Shown here: piece after piece, positions 26,077 to 32,490 of the stretch
How the letters are laid out: each line of letters starts with the position of its first letter
Numbering within the stretch: position 1 is the stretch's first letter
Source: Treponema sp.
GTDB taxonomy: Bacteria > Spirochaetota > Spirochaetia > Treponematales > Treponemataceae
DNA: 32,490 nucleotides
Direction: 5' to 3'
Assembly (NCBI GenBank): GCA_024400955.1
Contig: JAKSLY010000028.1
Coordinates: 1-32,490, forward strand
The notes under the pieces: model-generated
Seen by the model: only the letters and a program-made list of their open reading frames with translations
Database searches by the model: none
What the model was told of the DNA's origin: nothing
Position numbers and translations under genes: made by a program

Positions 26077-27477
26077 ATGTATAAAACAAAAAAACGTATT
26101 ATCGCTTCCTTTTTTGGAATTCTGATGCTCGCCATTCTTGGATTCATTCTGTTGAAAATATCGTCTTTCGTTGACAGTGTGCGTGCATATCGGGTTGTAT
26201 TTCCCCTGTTTACTGCCTGTATCGTGTTCAGTCTTCTATATACTGTTGCTGCAAGAATTCAGGAAAACATCCTTGCTTCCATCAAGCACAAGGAACTATA
26301 CACCGGTGAAACTGGAATCCTGAATGAATTCATCGACAGGATCCGTGTCTGCTATTCCCTTGACGATTTTTATGAGGCAGTCGGTTCCGTCCTTGAAGTG
26401 AAGGGTGACTGTTCCGTTCTTCTTGTTGATTCGGAAACCAACTATGTTCTCTATAACAGCCCTGACAGGCTTTCCTGCTCGGAAAAGACGATGAATACCC
26501 TTGCCCTGAACTATCCTGCTGACTGGAAGGACGGATACTACTTCATGGGTAATGAATTCGGCATGGTTTCAAAGTATTCGGCTTCCCGCGGATTCATCCT
26601 CGTTTTCAACAAGATTCACATGTATGTATTCTGCCGCTACACAAGGCTCTTTGACCAGGAAATCTACAAGCCTCTCCTTGAAGAATTCCAGCGCTTCCTT
26701 GAACGTACAAAGCAGATCAGTGACCTTTCTGAAATTTCGGCCCTTTCGCGTGAATGGAAGCAGCTTGCAGATACACAGCAGTCCTTCCTTCCATTGAACA
26801 TGCCTAAAATCGACAAGCTTTCAATTGCTGCATATTACCGTCCTCTTGTTAACGTTTCCGGTGACTATTATTCGGTTCTTCCAATTACACCTACAAAGAC
26901 ACTCCTCATGCTTGGTGACGTGTCAGGTAAGGGTCTTGCTGCTGCCCTGGTCATGGGTCTCGTGATGAACACGGTAAAGATTCTTGAAGACCGAGAAGAC
27001 CTTCCTTCCATGATCAAGGCTGTCGATAAGGCCATCAAGGGAATGAAGCTTCAGGATAAGTATACGGTTCTTTTCATCGGCGTTGTTGATACGGAAAAAA
27101 TGACCATTCGCTATGTAAATGCTTCCATGTCAGACCCTCTTATCATTACCAATTCCCCAAGCGGCTACAGAATCAAGCCCCTTACTTCAAACTGTTCCCT
27201 TGTTGGTATCATCGATATTGATGAAGTTGAAGTTGCTGAACAGAGGCTGTTCCGTGATGACGTGATCCTCATGGCATCCGACGGTGTTTCTGAAGTAATG
27301 AATGAAGAAGGTGTGGAACTTGGTGATACGGACCTTTATCAGAATACAATCAAAAAGAGCGCTGCAAAAACTCCTAAGGAGTTCATTGATGATGTAGTCA
27401 GCCTCATTATGGATTACAATGGTGGCAAGAAACTCAGGGACGACGTTACCATGCTTGTTGCCAAGGTTGGGAGGTAA
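26077..27477 (+). CDS. Membrane-anchored PP2C (SpoIIE/RsbU) phosphatase, catalytically complete
   Basis: The 466-residue product has two N-terminal membrane helices (about 8-27 and 38-58) and a central region (about 75-205) that could be a GAF-like sensor. Its C-terminal domain (about 245-466) is a SpoIIE/RsbU-type PP2C. The metal-binding residues are all present: Asp263 in VSGDYYS, Asp281 in LGDVSGKG, Asp402 in ASDGVSE, and Asp455/Asp456 in RDDVTML. Such phosphatases dephosphorylate anti-anti-sigma (STAS) proteins in partner-switching pathways, and a STAS gene lies two genes downstream. GAGGTG 5 bases upstream fixes the ATG at 26077; the one at 26056 has no ribosome-binding site. The next gene's ribosome-binding site overlaps this stop codon, so the pair is coupled. 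Confidence 0.9.
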   Translation: MYKTKKRIIASFFGILMLAILGFILLKISSFVDSVRAYRVVFPLFTACIVFSLLYTVAARIQENILASIKHKELYTGETGILNEFIDRIRVCYSLDDFYEAVGSVLEVKGDCSVLLVDSETNYVLYNSPDRLSCSEKTMNTLALNYPADWKDGYYFMGNEFGMVSKYSASRGFILVFNKIHMYVFCRYTRLFDQEIYKPLLEEFQRFLERTKQISDLSEISALSREWKQLADTQQSFLPLNMPKIDKLSIAAYYRPLVNVSGDYYSVLPITPTKTLLMLGDVSGKGLAAALVMGLVMNTVKILEDREDLPSMIKAVDKAIKGMKLQDKYTVLFIGVVDTEKMTIRYVNASMSDPLIITNSPSGYRIKPLTSNCSLVGIIDIDEVEVAEQRLFRDDVILMASDGVSEVMNEEGVELGDTDLYQNTIKKSAAKTPKEFIDDVVSLIMDYNGGKKLRDDVTMLVAKVGR

Positions 27478-27480
27478 GCA

Positions 27481-29655
27481 ATGATTTACATTATTATTAA
27501 CTTTCTTGTAGCTGCATATCTTATTTTTGCTTCGTTCAGCATTGACAAGCTTGAGACAAAGCGCCAGAGTTCCAGCGTTCTCGTTAACCTGATTCTCTTC
27601 TGCGGTACCATCTACATTCTCATGGGTGTTACTGACATTTTTGCCCTTAAGAAACTGAACCAGGTTGCACTTCTTGTGGGACGCCTTACATACGTTCTCA
27701 TGGGATTCTTTGCAGTATTCAGCTGCAACTACATGATGGTTTATCCAAACTACAAGCCCATTAAGTTCTTCAAGCTTTTTGGCTGGATTCTCATTATTGC
27801 TTCCATCTACATTGTCTGCATTGTTCCAAACGCATTCAACAGCATCTTCTTTTCTTCTGCAAACGGATTTGCAATTACTTCGGGAATGATGTTCAAGGGG
27901 AACTTTGGACGCGTCATGCACATAAGGTGGCTTGACGGATACAACTTCCTCTACAGGGGATTCATTCCGGGCTTTGTAATGCTCATGACCTTTGTTCGTG
28001 CTGAAAACAACGATTCCAAGATTACAAGGCAGAACATGGGCTGGAACAACGTGGGCGTAATGCTTTCATGGCTTGCCTTCATTTACATCAACCGCTGTTC
28101 AGCATTCATCCCGGATATTAACGCAATTGCTCCTATCGGGTACCTGCCGATGGTTTACTGCTTTATCCGTGCCAATGAGAACGACGAGCTTGTGGACTTT
28201 AAGGGATTCATCAAGGCTGCTGCACGCTTTGTCATCGGTCTTGTAATTCCTATCCTGATCCTCTGGTGTGCATTCATGGGACTCCTGCCTGTTTCTGCCG
28301 TAAACAGCACCCTTTTCTTTGTCCTTGTGTACCTTATTGCTGCTGCAATTGCAGGATCCGGATTCCTCATCAGGCGCAGGTTTGCCAAGTCAGACCTTTT
28401 CCGTGCAAAGCGCTACGAAGAGGACTTTGAGCAGGATATTACACATCTTGACTTTACAAAGACTCCAAAGGAAATCACGGAAGACGTATTCAAGATCTTC
28501 AGGAAATATACTGAGACTTCTTCAATGAAGATTCTCATTGACGATGGTAGCGGAAACCTCAATGCCGTATATACTTCTGACGACAAGCCTTTCTCCATCG
28601 ACGTTGACAGAAGCATTGGCGATGTTGTAATGAACACCCACAGGCAGGTTATTTTCCGCGAGCATCTTGATACTGTTGTTGCCCTTGCCGGTATCAAGAC
28701 CAGGGTTACTGGACTTCTTGACATGACCGATTCCGATGCATACATCATGCTTAACGAAGGCCGTCAGTTCATCGGTCTCATTCTTCTTGGAAAGAAAACT
28801 TCGGGCAATGCATATTCAGAATACGACTATGAAATGTTCAACAAGTACTACTCGAACCTCTTTGTTGTAGGTTACTACGTTAAGAACATCATGAATGAAA
28901 GCGTTGTTGGTACGGTTAACCGCGAAATCCGCATGTCCGGCCAGATCATTACTTCCATTCAGGAAAACATGGACCTTATCAAGAGCAAGAAGGTTGATGC
29001 AGGCTACCTGATGATTCCGGCACACAACATTGGTGGTGAATTCGTTGACATGATCCGCCTTACGGATACACGACACATATTTATCATCGGTGCCCTTTCC
29101 GGTAAGGGTATTGCGGCTTCCATGAACATGGTCATCCTCAAGTCCATCATTCGAACTTACCTTGCAGAAACCACCGACTTCAAGAAGCTTGTTGCAAAGG
29201 TAAACTTCTTTATCAGGGATTCCCTGCCTAAGGGAACTTTCTTTAGCGGAATCTTTGGTCTTATGGACTTTAGCTCGGATACCATGTATTACATCAACTG
29301 TGGATCGCCAGCCTTGTTCGTTTACACCCGTGCATACAACAACGTTATCGAAGTTCAGGGTGAAGGTCACATCCTTGGTTTTGTAAAGGACATTCTCCCA
29401 TACCTTAAGGTTAAGAAGGTTCAGCTTGCAAAGGGTGACATCGTCATGTCCATGACTGACGGTATTCTTGATACTAGGTCCCTTCGTGGAGACATCTTTG
29501 GTAAGACAAGAACTCAGACTGCACTCATGGAAAATTCAAACTTCCCTGCAGAAAAGATGGCAAAGTTTGCCTATGACAGCCTTGTTGAATTCTCTTCCAA
29601 GGAACTTGAAAACGATGTTACCATGCTTGTCATGAAGTATCTTGGTGATGAATAA
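27481..29655 (+). CDS. Polytopic membrane PP2C-like protein with altered metal-binding site
   Basis: The 724-residue product has about nine hydrophobic segments in residues 1-298 (for example 2-20, 33-53, 66-88, 98-118, 158-173, 190-204, 250-270, 277-297), so the N-terminus is a multi-pass membrane module. A GAF-like region follows (about 320-475), then a SpoIIE/RsbU-type PP2C domain (about 485-724). Two of the four metal-site positions differ from the family: GGEFVD has Glu520 for Asp, and IIGALSGKG has Ala538 where GDVSGKG carries the bridging Asp. Asp660 (MTDGILD) and Asp712 (NDVTML) remain. Loss of the bridging Asp predicts weak or no phosphatase activity. GGGAGG 6 bases before the ATG overlaps the previous stop. 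The STAS gene follows 18 bases later. Confidence 0.88.
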   Translation: MIYIIINFLVAAYLIFASFSIDKLETKRQSSSVLVNLILFCGTIYILMGVTDIFALKKLNQVALLVGRLTYVLMGFFAVFSCNYMMVYPNYKPIKFFKLFGWILIIASIYIVCIVPNAFNSIFFSSANGFAITSGMMFKGNFGRVMHIRWLDGYNFLYRGFIPGFVMLMTFVRAENNDSKITRQNMGWNNVGVMLSWLAFIYINRCSAFIPDINAIAPIGYLPMVYCFIRANENDELVDFKGFIKAAARFVIGLVIPILILWCAFMGLLPVSAVNSTLFFVLVYLIAAAIAGSGFLIRRRFAKSDLFRAKRYEEDFEQDITHLDFTKTPKEITEDVFKIFRKYTETSSMKILIDDGSGNLNAVYTSDDKPFSIDVDRSIGDVVMNTHRQVIFREHLDTVVALAGIKTRVTGLLDMTDSDAYIMLNEGRQFIGLILLGKKTSGNAYSEYDYEMFNKYYSNLFVVGYYVKNIMNESVVGTVNREIRMSGQIITSIQENMDLIKSKKVDAGYLMIPAHNIGGEFVDMIRLTDTRHIFIIGALSGKGIAASMNMVILKSIIRTYLAETTDFKKLVAKVNFFIRDSLPKGTFFSGIFGLMDFSSDTMYYINCGSPALFVYTRAYNNVIEVQGEGHILGFVKDILPYLKVKKVQLAKGDIVMSMTDGILDTRSLRGDIFGKTRTQTALMENSNFPAEKMAKFAYDSLVEFSSKELENDVTMLVMKYLGDE

Positions 29656-29673
29656 TCAGGGGGTAGAAATTAG

Positions 29674-30006
29674 ATGGACCAGCTTCAGATTAAAGAAAAA
29701 GTAGGCGTAAACTACATGCTCCTTGAACTTTCGGGAGCAATGAATTCATATACGGATGTTGAACTTCAGCAGAAGGTTTTCCAGTACATCATCGATTCCA
29801 ATGTTGTACTTGATACGGAAAATGTAACGCAGGTTGACTCTTCTGCCATTGGCATCATAATTGCGGGTCACAATGACGGCGATGAATATGGTACCAAGCT
29901 GTTCATCATGAATCCATCGGAAATTGTAAGGCGCGCCCTTGAGCGTACCGGTTTTCTGGATCTTTTCCATATCATTCACTCTGTAACTGAGGTTACTGAT
30001 GAATAG
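29674..30006 (+). CDS. STAS-domain anti-anti-sigma factor (SpoIIAA/RsbV type)
   Basis: The 110-residue single-domain protein matches the SpoIIAA/RsbV fold: LELSGAMNSYTDVELQQKV, then VTQVDSSAIGIIIAGHN, then GTKLFIMNPSEIVRRALERTGFLDLF. Ser57, the second Ser of VDSSAIG, aligns with the residue phosphorylated by the partner kinase in SpoIIAA. Unphosphorylated, such proteins bind an anti-sigma kinase or another target and free its partner. The two PP2C genes upstream are its likely phosphatases. No RsbW/SpoIIAB-type kinase is in the window. AGGGGG at 29658-29663 is 10 bases before the ATG. Its last codons overlap the start of the carboxypeptidase gene by 8 bases. Confidence 0.92.
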   Translation: MDQLQIKEKVGVNYMLLELSGAMNSYTDVELQQKVFQYIIDSNVVLDTENVTQVDSSAIGIIIAGHNDGDEYGTKLFIMNPSEIVRRALERTGFLDLFHIIHSVTEVTDE

Positions 30007-30868
30007 GTTGTTAAGCAGCTGTATCCTTGGTACGGCTGTTTTTGTTTCTTCCCTGCTGACACTTGGATGCACGAAAACTGCCTATGCACAGAATGGGGGT
30101 AAGGCTCCAAGAAAATTGCAGGTTGAATCTGCCGGTGTTCCGGATGCTGACATTCAGAATGCAGAAAAGATAAGGCGCGTGTTTTCCAGGGTGAATCCAA
30201 GGGCTAAATCCTGCCTTGACGGAATCCTTGCCGAGCAGGATGAATTTCTTTCCGACCTGCAGGTTCTACTTGATGAAGAAAAGGAATTCCGCAGTGACGA
30301 CAAGAGCCTTTTCTTCTTGATTGACAAGAAGAACATGGCGGAAAGTACCTATATTCCAAAGGATCTTATTGAACTTAAGGCAAACAGGTATTTTAACCTT
30401 AATAAGTCTGGCATGTTCATCAGGCCGGAAGCCTATGAGGCATTGAAGGAAATGTCCCTTGCTGCCCAGGCTGATGGAATAACCCTTCTTGTAAGTTCCG
30501 TGTACAGGTCCTACAAGTACCAGGAGAACCTCTTTAACTATTGGGTTTCCGTGGACGGCCTTGAGGAAGCTGAGCGTGAAAGTGCCAGGGCGGGAACAAG
30601 CCAGCACCAGCTGGGAACTGCCGTTGACTTTGGTTCCATCAGTGATGATTTTGATTCCACGACCATGGGAAAGTGGGTTTACAGGAATGCAGCAAAATTT
30701 GGCTGGTCCCTTTCCTTTCCAAAGGGATATGAAGATGTGACCGGTTACCGTTGGGAATGCTGGCATTTTAGGTACGTTGGCAAGAATGCCTGTGTTTTCC
30801 AGGAAAAGTGGTTTGGTGACGTGCAGCAGTTTATGCTTGAGTTCATTAAGTACTGGAAGGAAGATTGA
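29999..30868 (+). CDS. VanY-type D-alanyl-D-alanine carboxypeptidase (peptidase M15B), probable lipoprotein
   Basis: The 289-residue enzyme is predicted to trim terminal D-Ala from peptidoglycan stem peptides in the periplasm. The zinc site of family M15 is intact: SQHQLGTAVDF supplies His203 and Asp210, and WECWHFRYVG supplies catalytic Glu253 and His256. SSVYRSYKYQ (166-175) is the usual substrate-side motif. The N-terminus is a signal peptide ending LLTLGC, a plausible relaxed spirochaetal lipobox with Cys24; cleavage by signal peptidase I after AYA (residue 30) is the alternative. Residues about 45-115 are a helical N-terminal extension. The ATG overlaps the STAS gene by 8 bases, placing a cell-wall enzyme in the same transcript as the regulatory genes. 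A terminator follows. Confidence 0.9.
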   Translation: MNRLLSSCILGTAVFVSSLLTLGCTKTAYAQNGGKAPRKLQVESAGVPDADIQNAEKIRRVFSRVNPRAKSCLDGILAEQDEFLSDLQVLLDEEKEFRSDDKSLFFLIDKKNMAESTYIPKDLIELKANRYFNLNKSGMFIRPEAYEALKEMSLAAQADGITLLVSSVYRSYKYQENLFNYWVSVDGLEEAERESARAGTSQHQLGTAVDFGSISDDFDSTTMGKWVYRNAAKFGWSLSFPKGYEDVTGYRWECWHFRYVGKNACVFQEKWFGDVQQFMLEFIKYWKED

Positions 30869-30888
30869 TTTTCTTGATTGATTGCAGA

Positions 30889-30919
30889 ATGGCCGAGCCT
30901 TTGGGCTCGGCCATTTTTT
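30889..30919 (+). terminator. Rho-independent terminator after the VanY-type gene
   Basis: ATGGCCGAGCC (30889-30899) pairs perfectly over 11 bases with GGCTCGGCCAT (30904-30914), around a 4-base loop, followed by TTTTT to 30919. It ends the phosphatase-STAS-carboxypeptidase operon. Confidence 0.9.
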
Positions 30920-31061
30920 GCGTTAGCGATGTGCAGGGCGCGGCAGCGTTGCAGAGCGTAGCGGCGCAATGAGCGTAGCGGAACCCGGAACGTAGCGGCC
31001 GGCCGTTTGCTTTTGCAAATGGCCGGCAACGCCCCAAGTTTTTTTTACTTTAACTTGATAA
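30920..31061. repeat. GC-rich structured intergenic repeat
   Basis: This stretch has no plausible gene. CGTAGCGG occurs three times between about 30956 and 30998. It is followed by a 13-bp hairpin with one wobble, GCCGGCCGTTTGC (30998-31010) and GCAAATGGCCGGC (31015-31027), with a TTTT loop. GCGTTGC (30946-30952) can pair with GCAACGC (31026-31032), enclosing the block. Eight Ts lie at 31039-31046. It resembles a dispersed intergenic repeat; whether it recurs elsewhere cannot be seen here. Confidence 0.55.
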
Positions 31062-31155
31062 GCTTACTTTGCAACAAAATTGAGGCGGTCCCTGCCGGGA
31101 CCTAGCGAGTTTCCTACCGAAAACTCGCCAGCTGCTTACTTTGCAACAAAGTTGA
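31062..31155. repeat. Direct repeat of the leuS 3' end flanking two hairpins
   Basis: GCTTACTTTGCAACAAA occurs at 31062-31078 and again at 31134-31150, where it covers the last leuS codons and stop. After one mismatch, TTGA also matches, giving 21 of 22 bases, 72 bases apart. Between them lie two perfect hairpins: GGTCCC/GGGACC (31087-31102) and GCGAGTTT/AAACTCGC (31105-31128). Confidence 0.85.
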
Positions 31156-32490
31156 CCATTTTACCCTTTACAACAATTACCTTTACGATTTCCTTGCCGT
31201 CGGTAAACTTCTTGTAGCCATCTGTTTCAACTGCACGGGCCTTGAGGGTTTCGTCGTCAGCATCGGCAGCAGCCTCAAACTTGTCGCGGAGCTTTCCGTT
31301 GATCATGACAACGATTTCCTTTGTGTCTTCCTTGCAGTATTCTTCGCTGAAGGTTGGCCATGCTTCGTATGCATTTGTGCTTGTGTGTCCGAGCTTTTCC
31401 CAAAGTTCTTCGCCAAGGTGTGGAGCGTAAGGGCTTAACATGAGGACGAAACCTTCCCACATGGCCTTAGGCATCTTTTCCACCTTTGAAGCTTCGTTGA
31501 TGAAGATCATCATCTGGCTGATTGCAACGTTGAAGTCAAGGTTAGCAGTATCCTTTGTTACCTTTGCAACTGTCTTTGCATAAGTCTTGCGGAGTTCAAC
31601 GAGAGCCTTGTCTTCGATCTTGCCGGTGATGTCGATGTCAGCCATTGGCTTTTCGCTTACCTGCCAAACCTTGTCAAGGAAGCGGTTGATTCCAACGAGG
31701 CCTTGTGTATTCCAAGGCTTTGAAACTGTAAGCGGGCCCATGAACATTTCGTACATGCGCACAGAGTCTGCACCGTACTGGTCGATCATTTCGTCCGGGT
31801 TAACAACGTTCTTGAGGGACTTTGACATCTTTGCGATGATCTGTTCAACTTCTTCGCCCGTTGCCTTTTCGATGTACTTTCCGTTCTTTTCTTCAACTTC
31901 ATCAGTTGGAACAAGAGTCTTGTTCTTGCGCTGGAAGGCAAATGATGTGATGAGACCCTGGTTGATGAGCCGCTGGAATGGTTCCTTTGTAGAAACTACG
32001 CCGCAGTCATAAAGTACCTTGTGCCAGAATCTTGCGTAGAGAAGGTGGAGAACTGCGTGTTCTGCTCCTCCAACGTAAAGGTCTACAGGCATCCAGTAGT
32101 TTTCTGCTTCCTTTGAGCAGAATGCATTGTCATTTTTGGGATCAAGGTAGCGGAGGTAATACCAGCAGCTTCCTCCCCACTGAGGCATTGTGTTTGTCTC
32201 GCGCTTTGCATCCTTTCCGCACTTAGGGCACTTGCAGTTGACCCAGGAGTCGATGGCGGCAAGAGGAGATTCACCTGTACCCGTTGGCTGGTAAGACTTT
32301 ACGTCAGGAAGCTTGACTGGAAGTTCGCTTTCTGGTACTGCAACGGTTCCGCAGCAAGGGCAGTGTACCAGAGGAATTGGTTCACCCCAGTAGCGCTGGC
32401 GGCTGAAGATCCAGTCGCGGAGCTTGTAGTTTACGGTTGCCTTACCGATTTTCTTTTCTTCAAGGAATTCAATCATCTTTGCGATGGCAT
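31136..32490 (-). CDS. leuS: Leucyl-tRNA synthetase, C-terminal part (runs off right edge)
   Basis: About 451 residues are in the window; the frame stays open to the right edge, so the N-terminal half with the HIGH motif lies outside. Visible parts include RDWIFSRQRYWGEPIPLVHC (the conserved block after the editing domain), two CxxC zinc-like pairs (CPCC and CPKC), MPQWGGSCWYYLRYLDP, the YVGGAEHAVLHLLYARF block, the catalytic KMSKS loop (IAKMSKSLKNVV), and the anticodon-binding helical domain (from about GINRFLDKVWQ). It ends VNFVAK. A bacterial-type LeuRS charging tRNA-Leu is clear. The last codons and stop are duplicated 72 bases downstream of the stop, in the intergenic region. Confidence 0.97.
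   Translation of the reverse strand, partial: AIAKMIEFLEEKKIGKATVNYKLRDWIFSRQRYWGEPIPLVHCPCCGTVAVPESELPVKLPDVKSYQPTGTGESPLAAIDSWVNCKCPKCGKDAKRETNTMPQWGGSCWYYLRYLDPKNDNAFCSKEAENYWMPVDLYVGGAEHAVLHLLYARFWHKVLYDCGVVSTKEPFQRLINQGLITSFAFQRKNKTLVPTDEVEEKNGKYIEKATGEEVEQIIAKMSKSLKNVVNPDEMIDQYGADSVRMYEMFMGPLTVSKPWNTQGLVGINRFLDKVWQVSEKPMADIDITGKIEDKALVELRKTYAKTVAKVTKDTANLDFNVAISQMMIFINEASKVEKMPKAMWEGFVLMLSPYAPHLGEELWEKLGHTSTNAYEAWPTFSEEYCKEDTKEIVVMINGKLRDKFEAAADADDETLKARAVETDGYKKFTDGKEIVKVIVVKGKMVNFVAK

Overview
The window looks like chromosomal DNA of a spirochaete, most likely a host-associated or free-living Treponema. This is inferred from the mix of genes: relaxed spirochaetal lipoboxes, a grpE-dnaK-dnaJ block followed directly by RsbU-type phosphatases and a STAS anti-anti-sigma protein (an order I recall, unchecked, from T. 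pallidum around TP0215-TP0220), and a Treponema-like EF-G N-terminus. It has thrA and a citrate synthase, so it is metabolically richer than the syphilis spirochaete. No phage, insertion sequence, CRISPR array, tRNA or rRNA was seen.

Layout. 1-79: the start of an EF-G gene leaving the left edge (minus). 259-1650: a secreted, probably outer-membrane beta-rich protein (minus). 1806-4045: a three-gene polar amino-acid ABC importer (lipoprotein, permease, ATPase) with a near-consensus promoter and a terminator. 4110-6188: uvrC (minus). Its start codon abuts that of an oppositely oriented secreted LamG/fibronectin-III protein (6189-7676), which is followed by a large TPR/acidic protein (7692-10505). 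10608-13103: thrA, bifunctional aspartokinase/homoserine dehydrogenase. 13223-16241: a three-gene envelope cluster (LpoB-like, COG3014-like lipoprotein, LPP20-like), starting immediately after a terminator hairpin. 16324-18093: phosphoglucomutase/phosphomannomutase (minus), divergent from argS (18213-20039). argS is followed closely by citrate synthase and a COG2426 small membrane protein. 22119-25859: grpE, dnaK, dnaJ. 26077-30868: two membrane-anchored PP2C (SpoIIE/RsbU) proteins, a STAS protein and a VanY-type D,D-carboxypeptidase, tightly packed or overlapping. 31136-32490: the C-terminal part of leuS (minus), running off the right edge. Between the last two lies a repeat- and hairpin-rich intergenic stretch.

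How the genes work together. Most of the window is housekeeping (translation, repair, chaperones, amino-acid uptake and synthesis, sugar-phosphate metabolism). Two clusters are less ordinary. The first is the LpoB/COG3014/LPP20 envelope operon. The second is the phosphatase-STAS-carboxypeptidase operon, which looks like the output half of a partner-switching pathway. It carries no kinase, and its second phosphatase has lost a metal-binding aspartate. The strongest non-coding signals are compact divergent control regions (uvrC/LamG and pgm/argS), a terminator abutting the lpoB ribosome-binding site, an 18-bp tandem repeat in uvrC, and a duplicated leuS tail flanking two hairpins.
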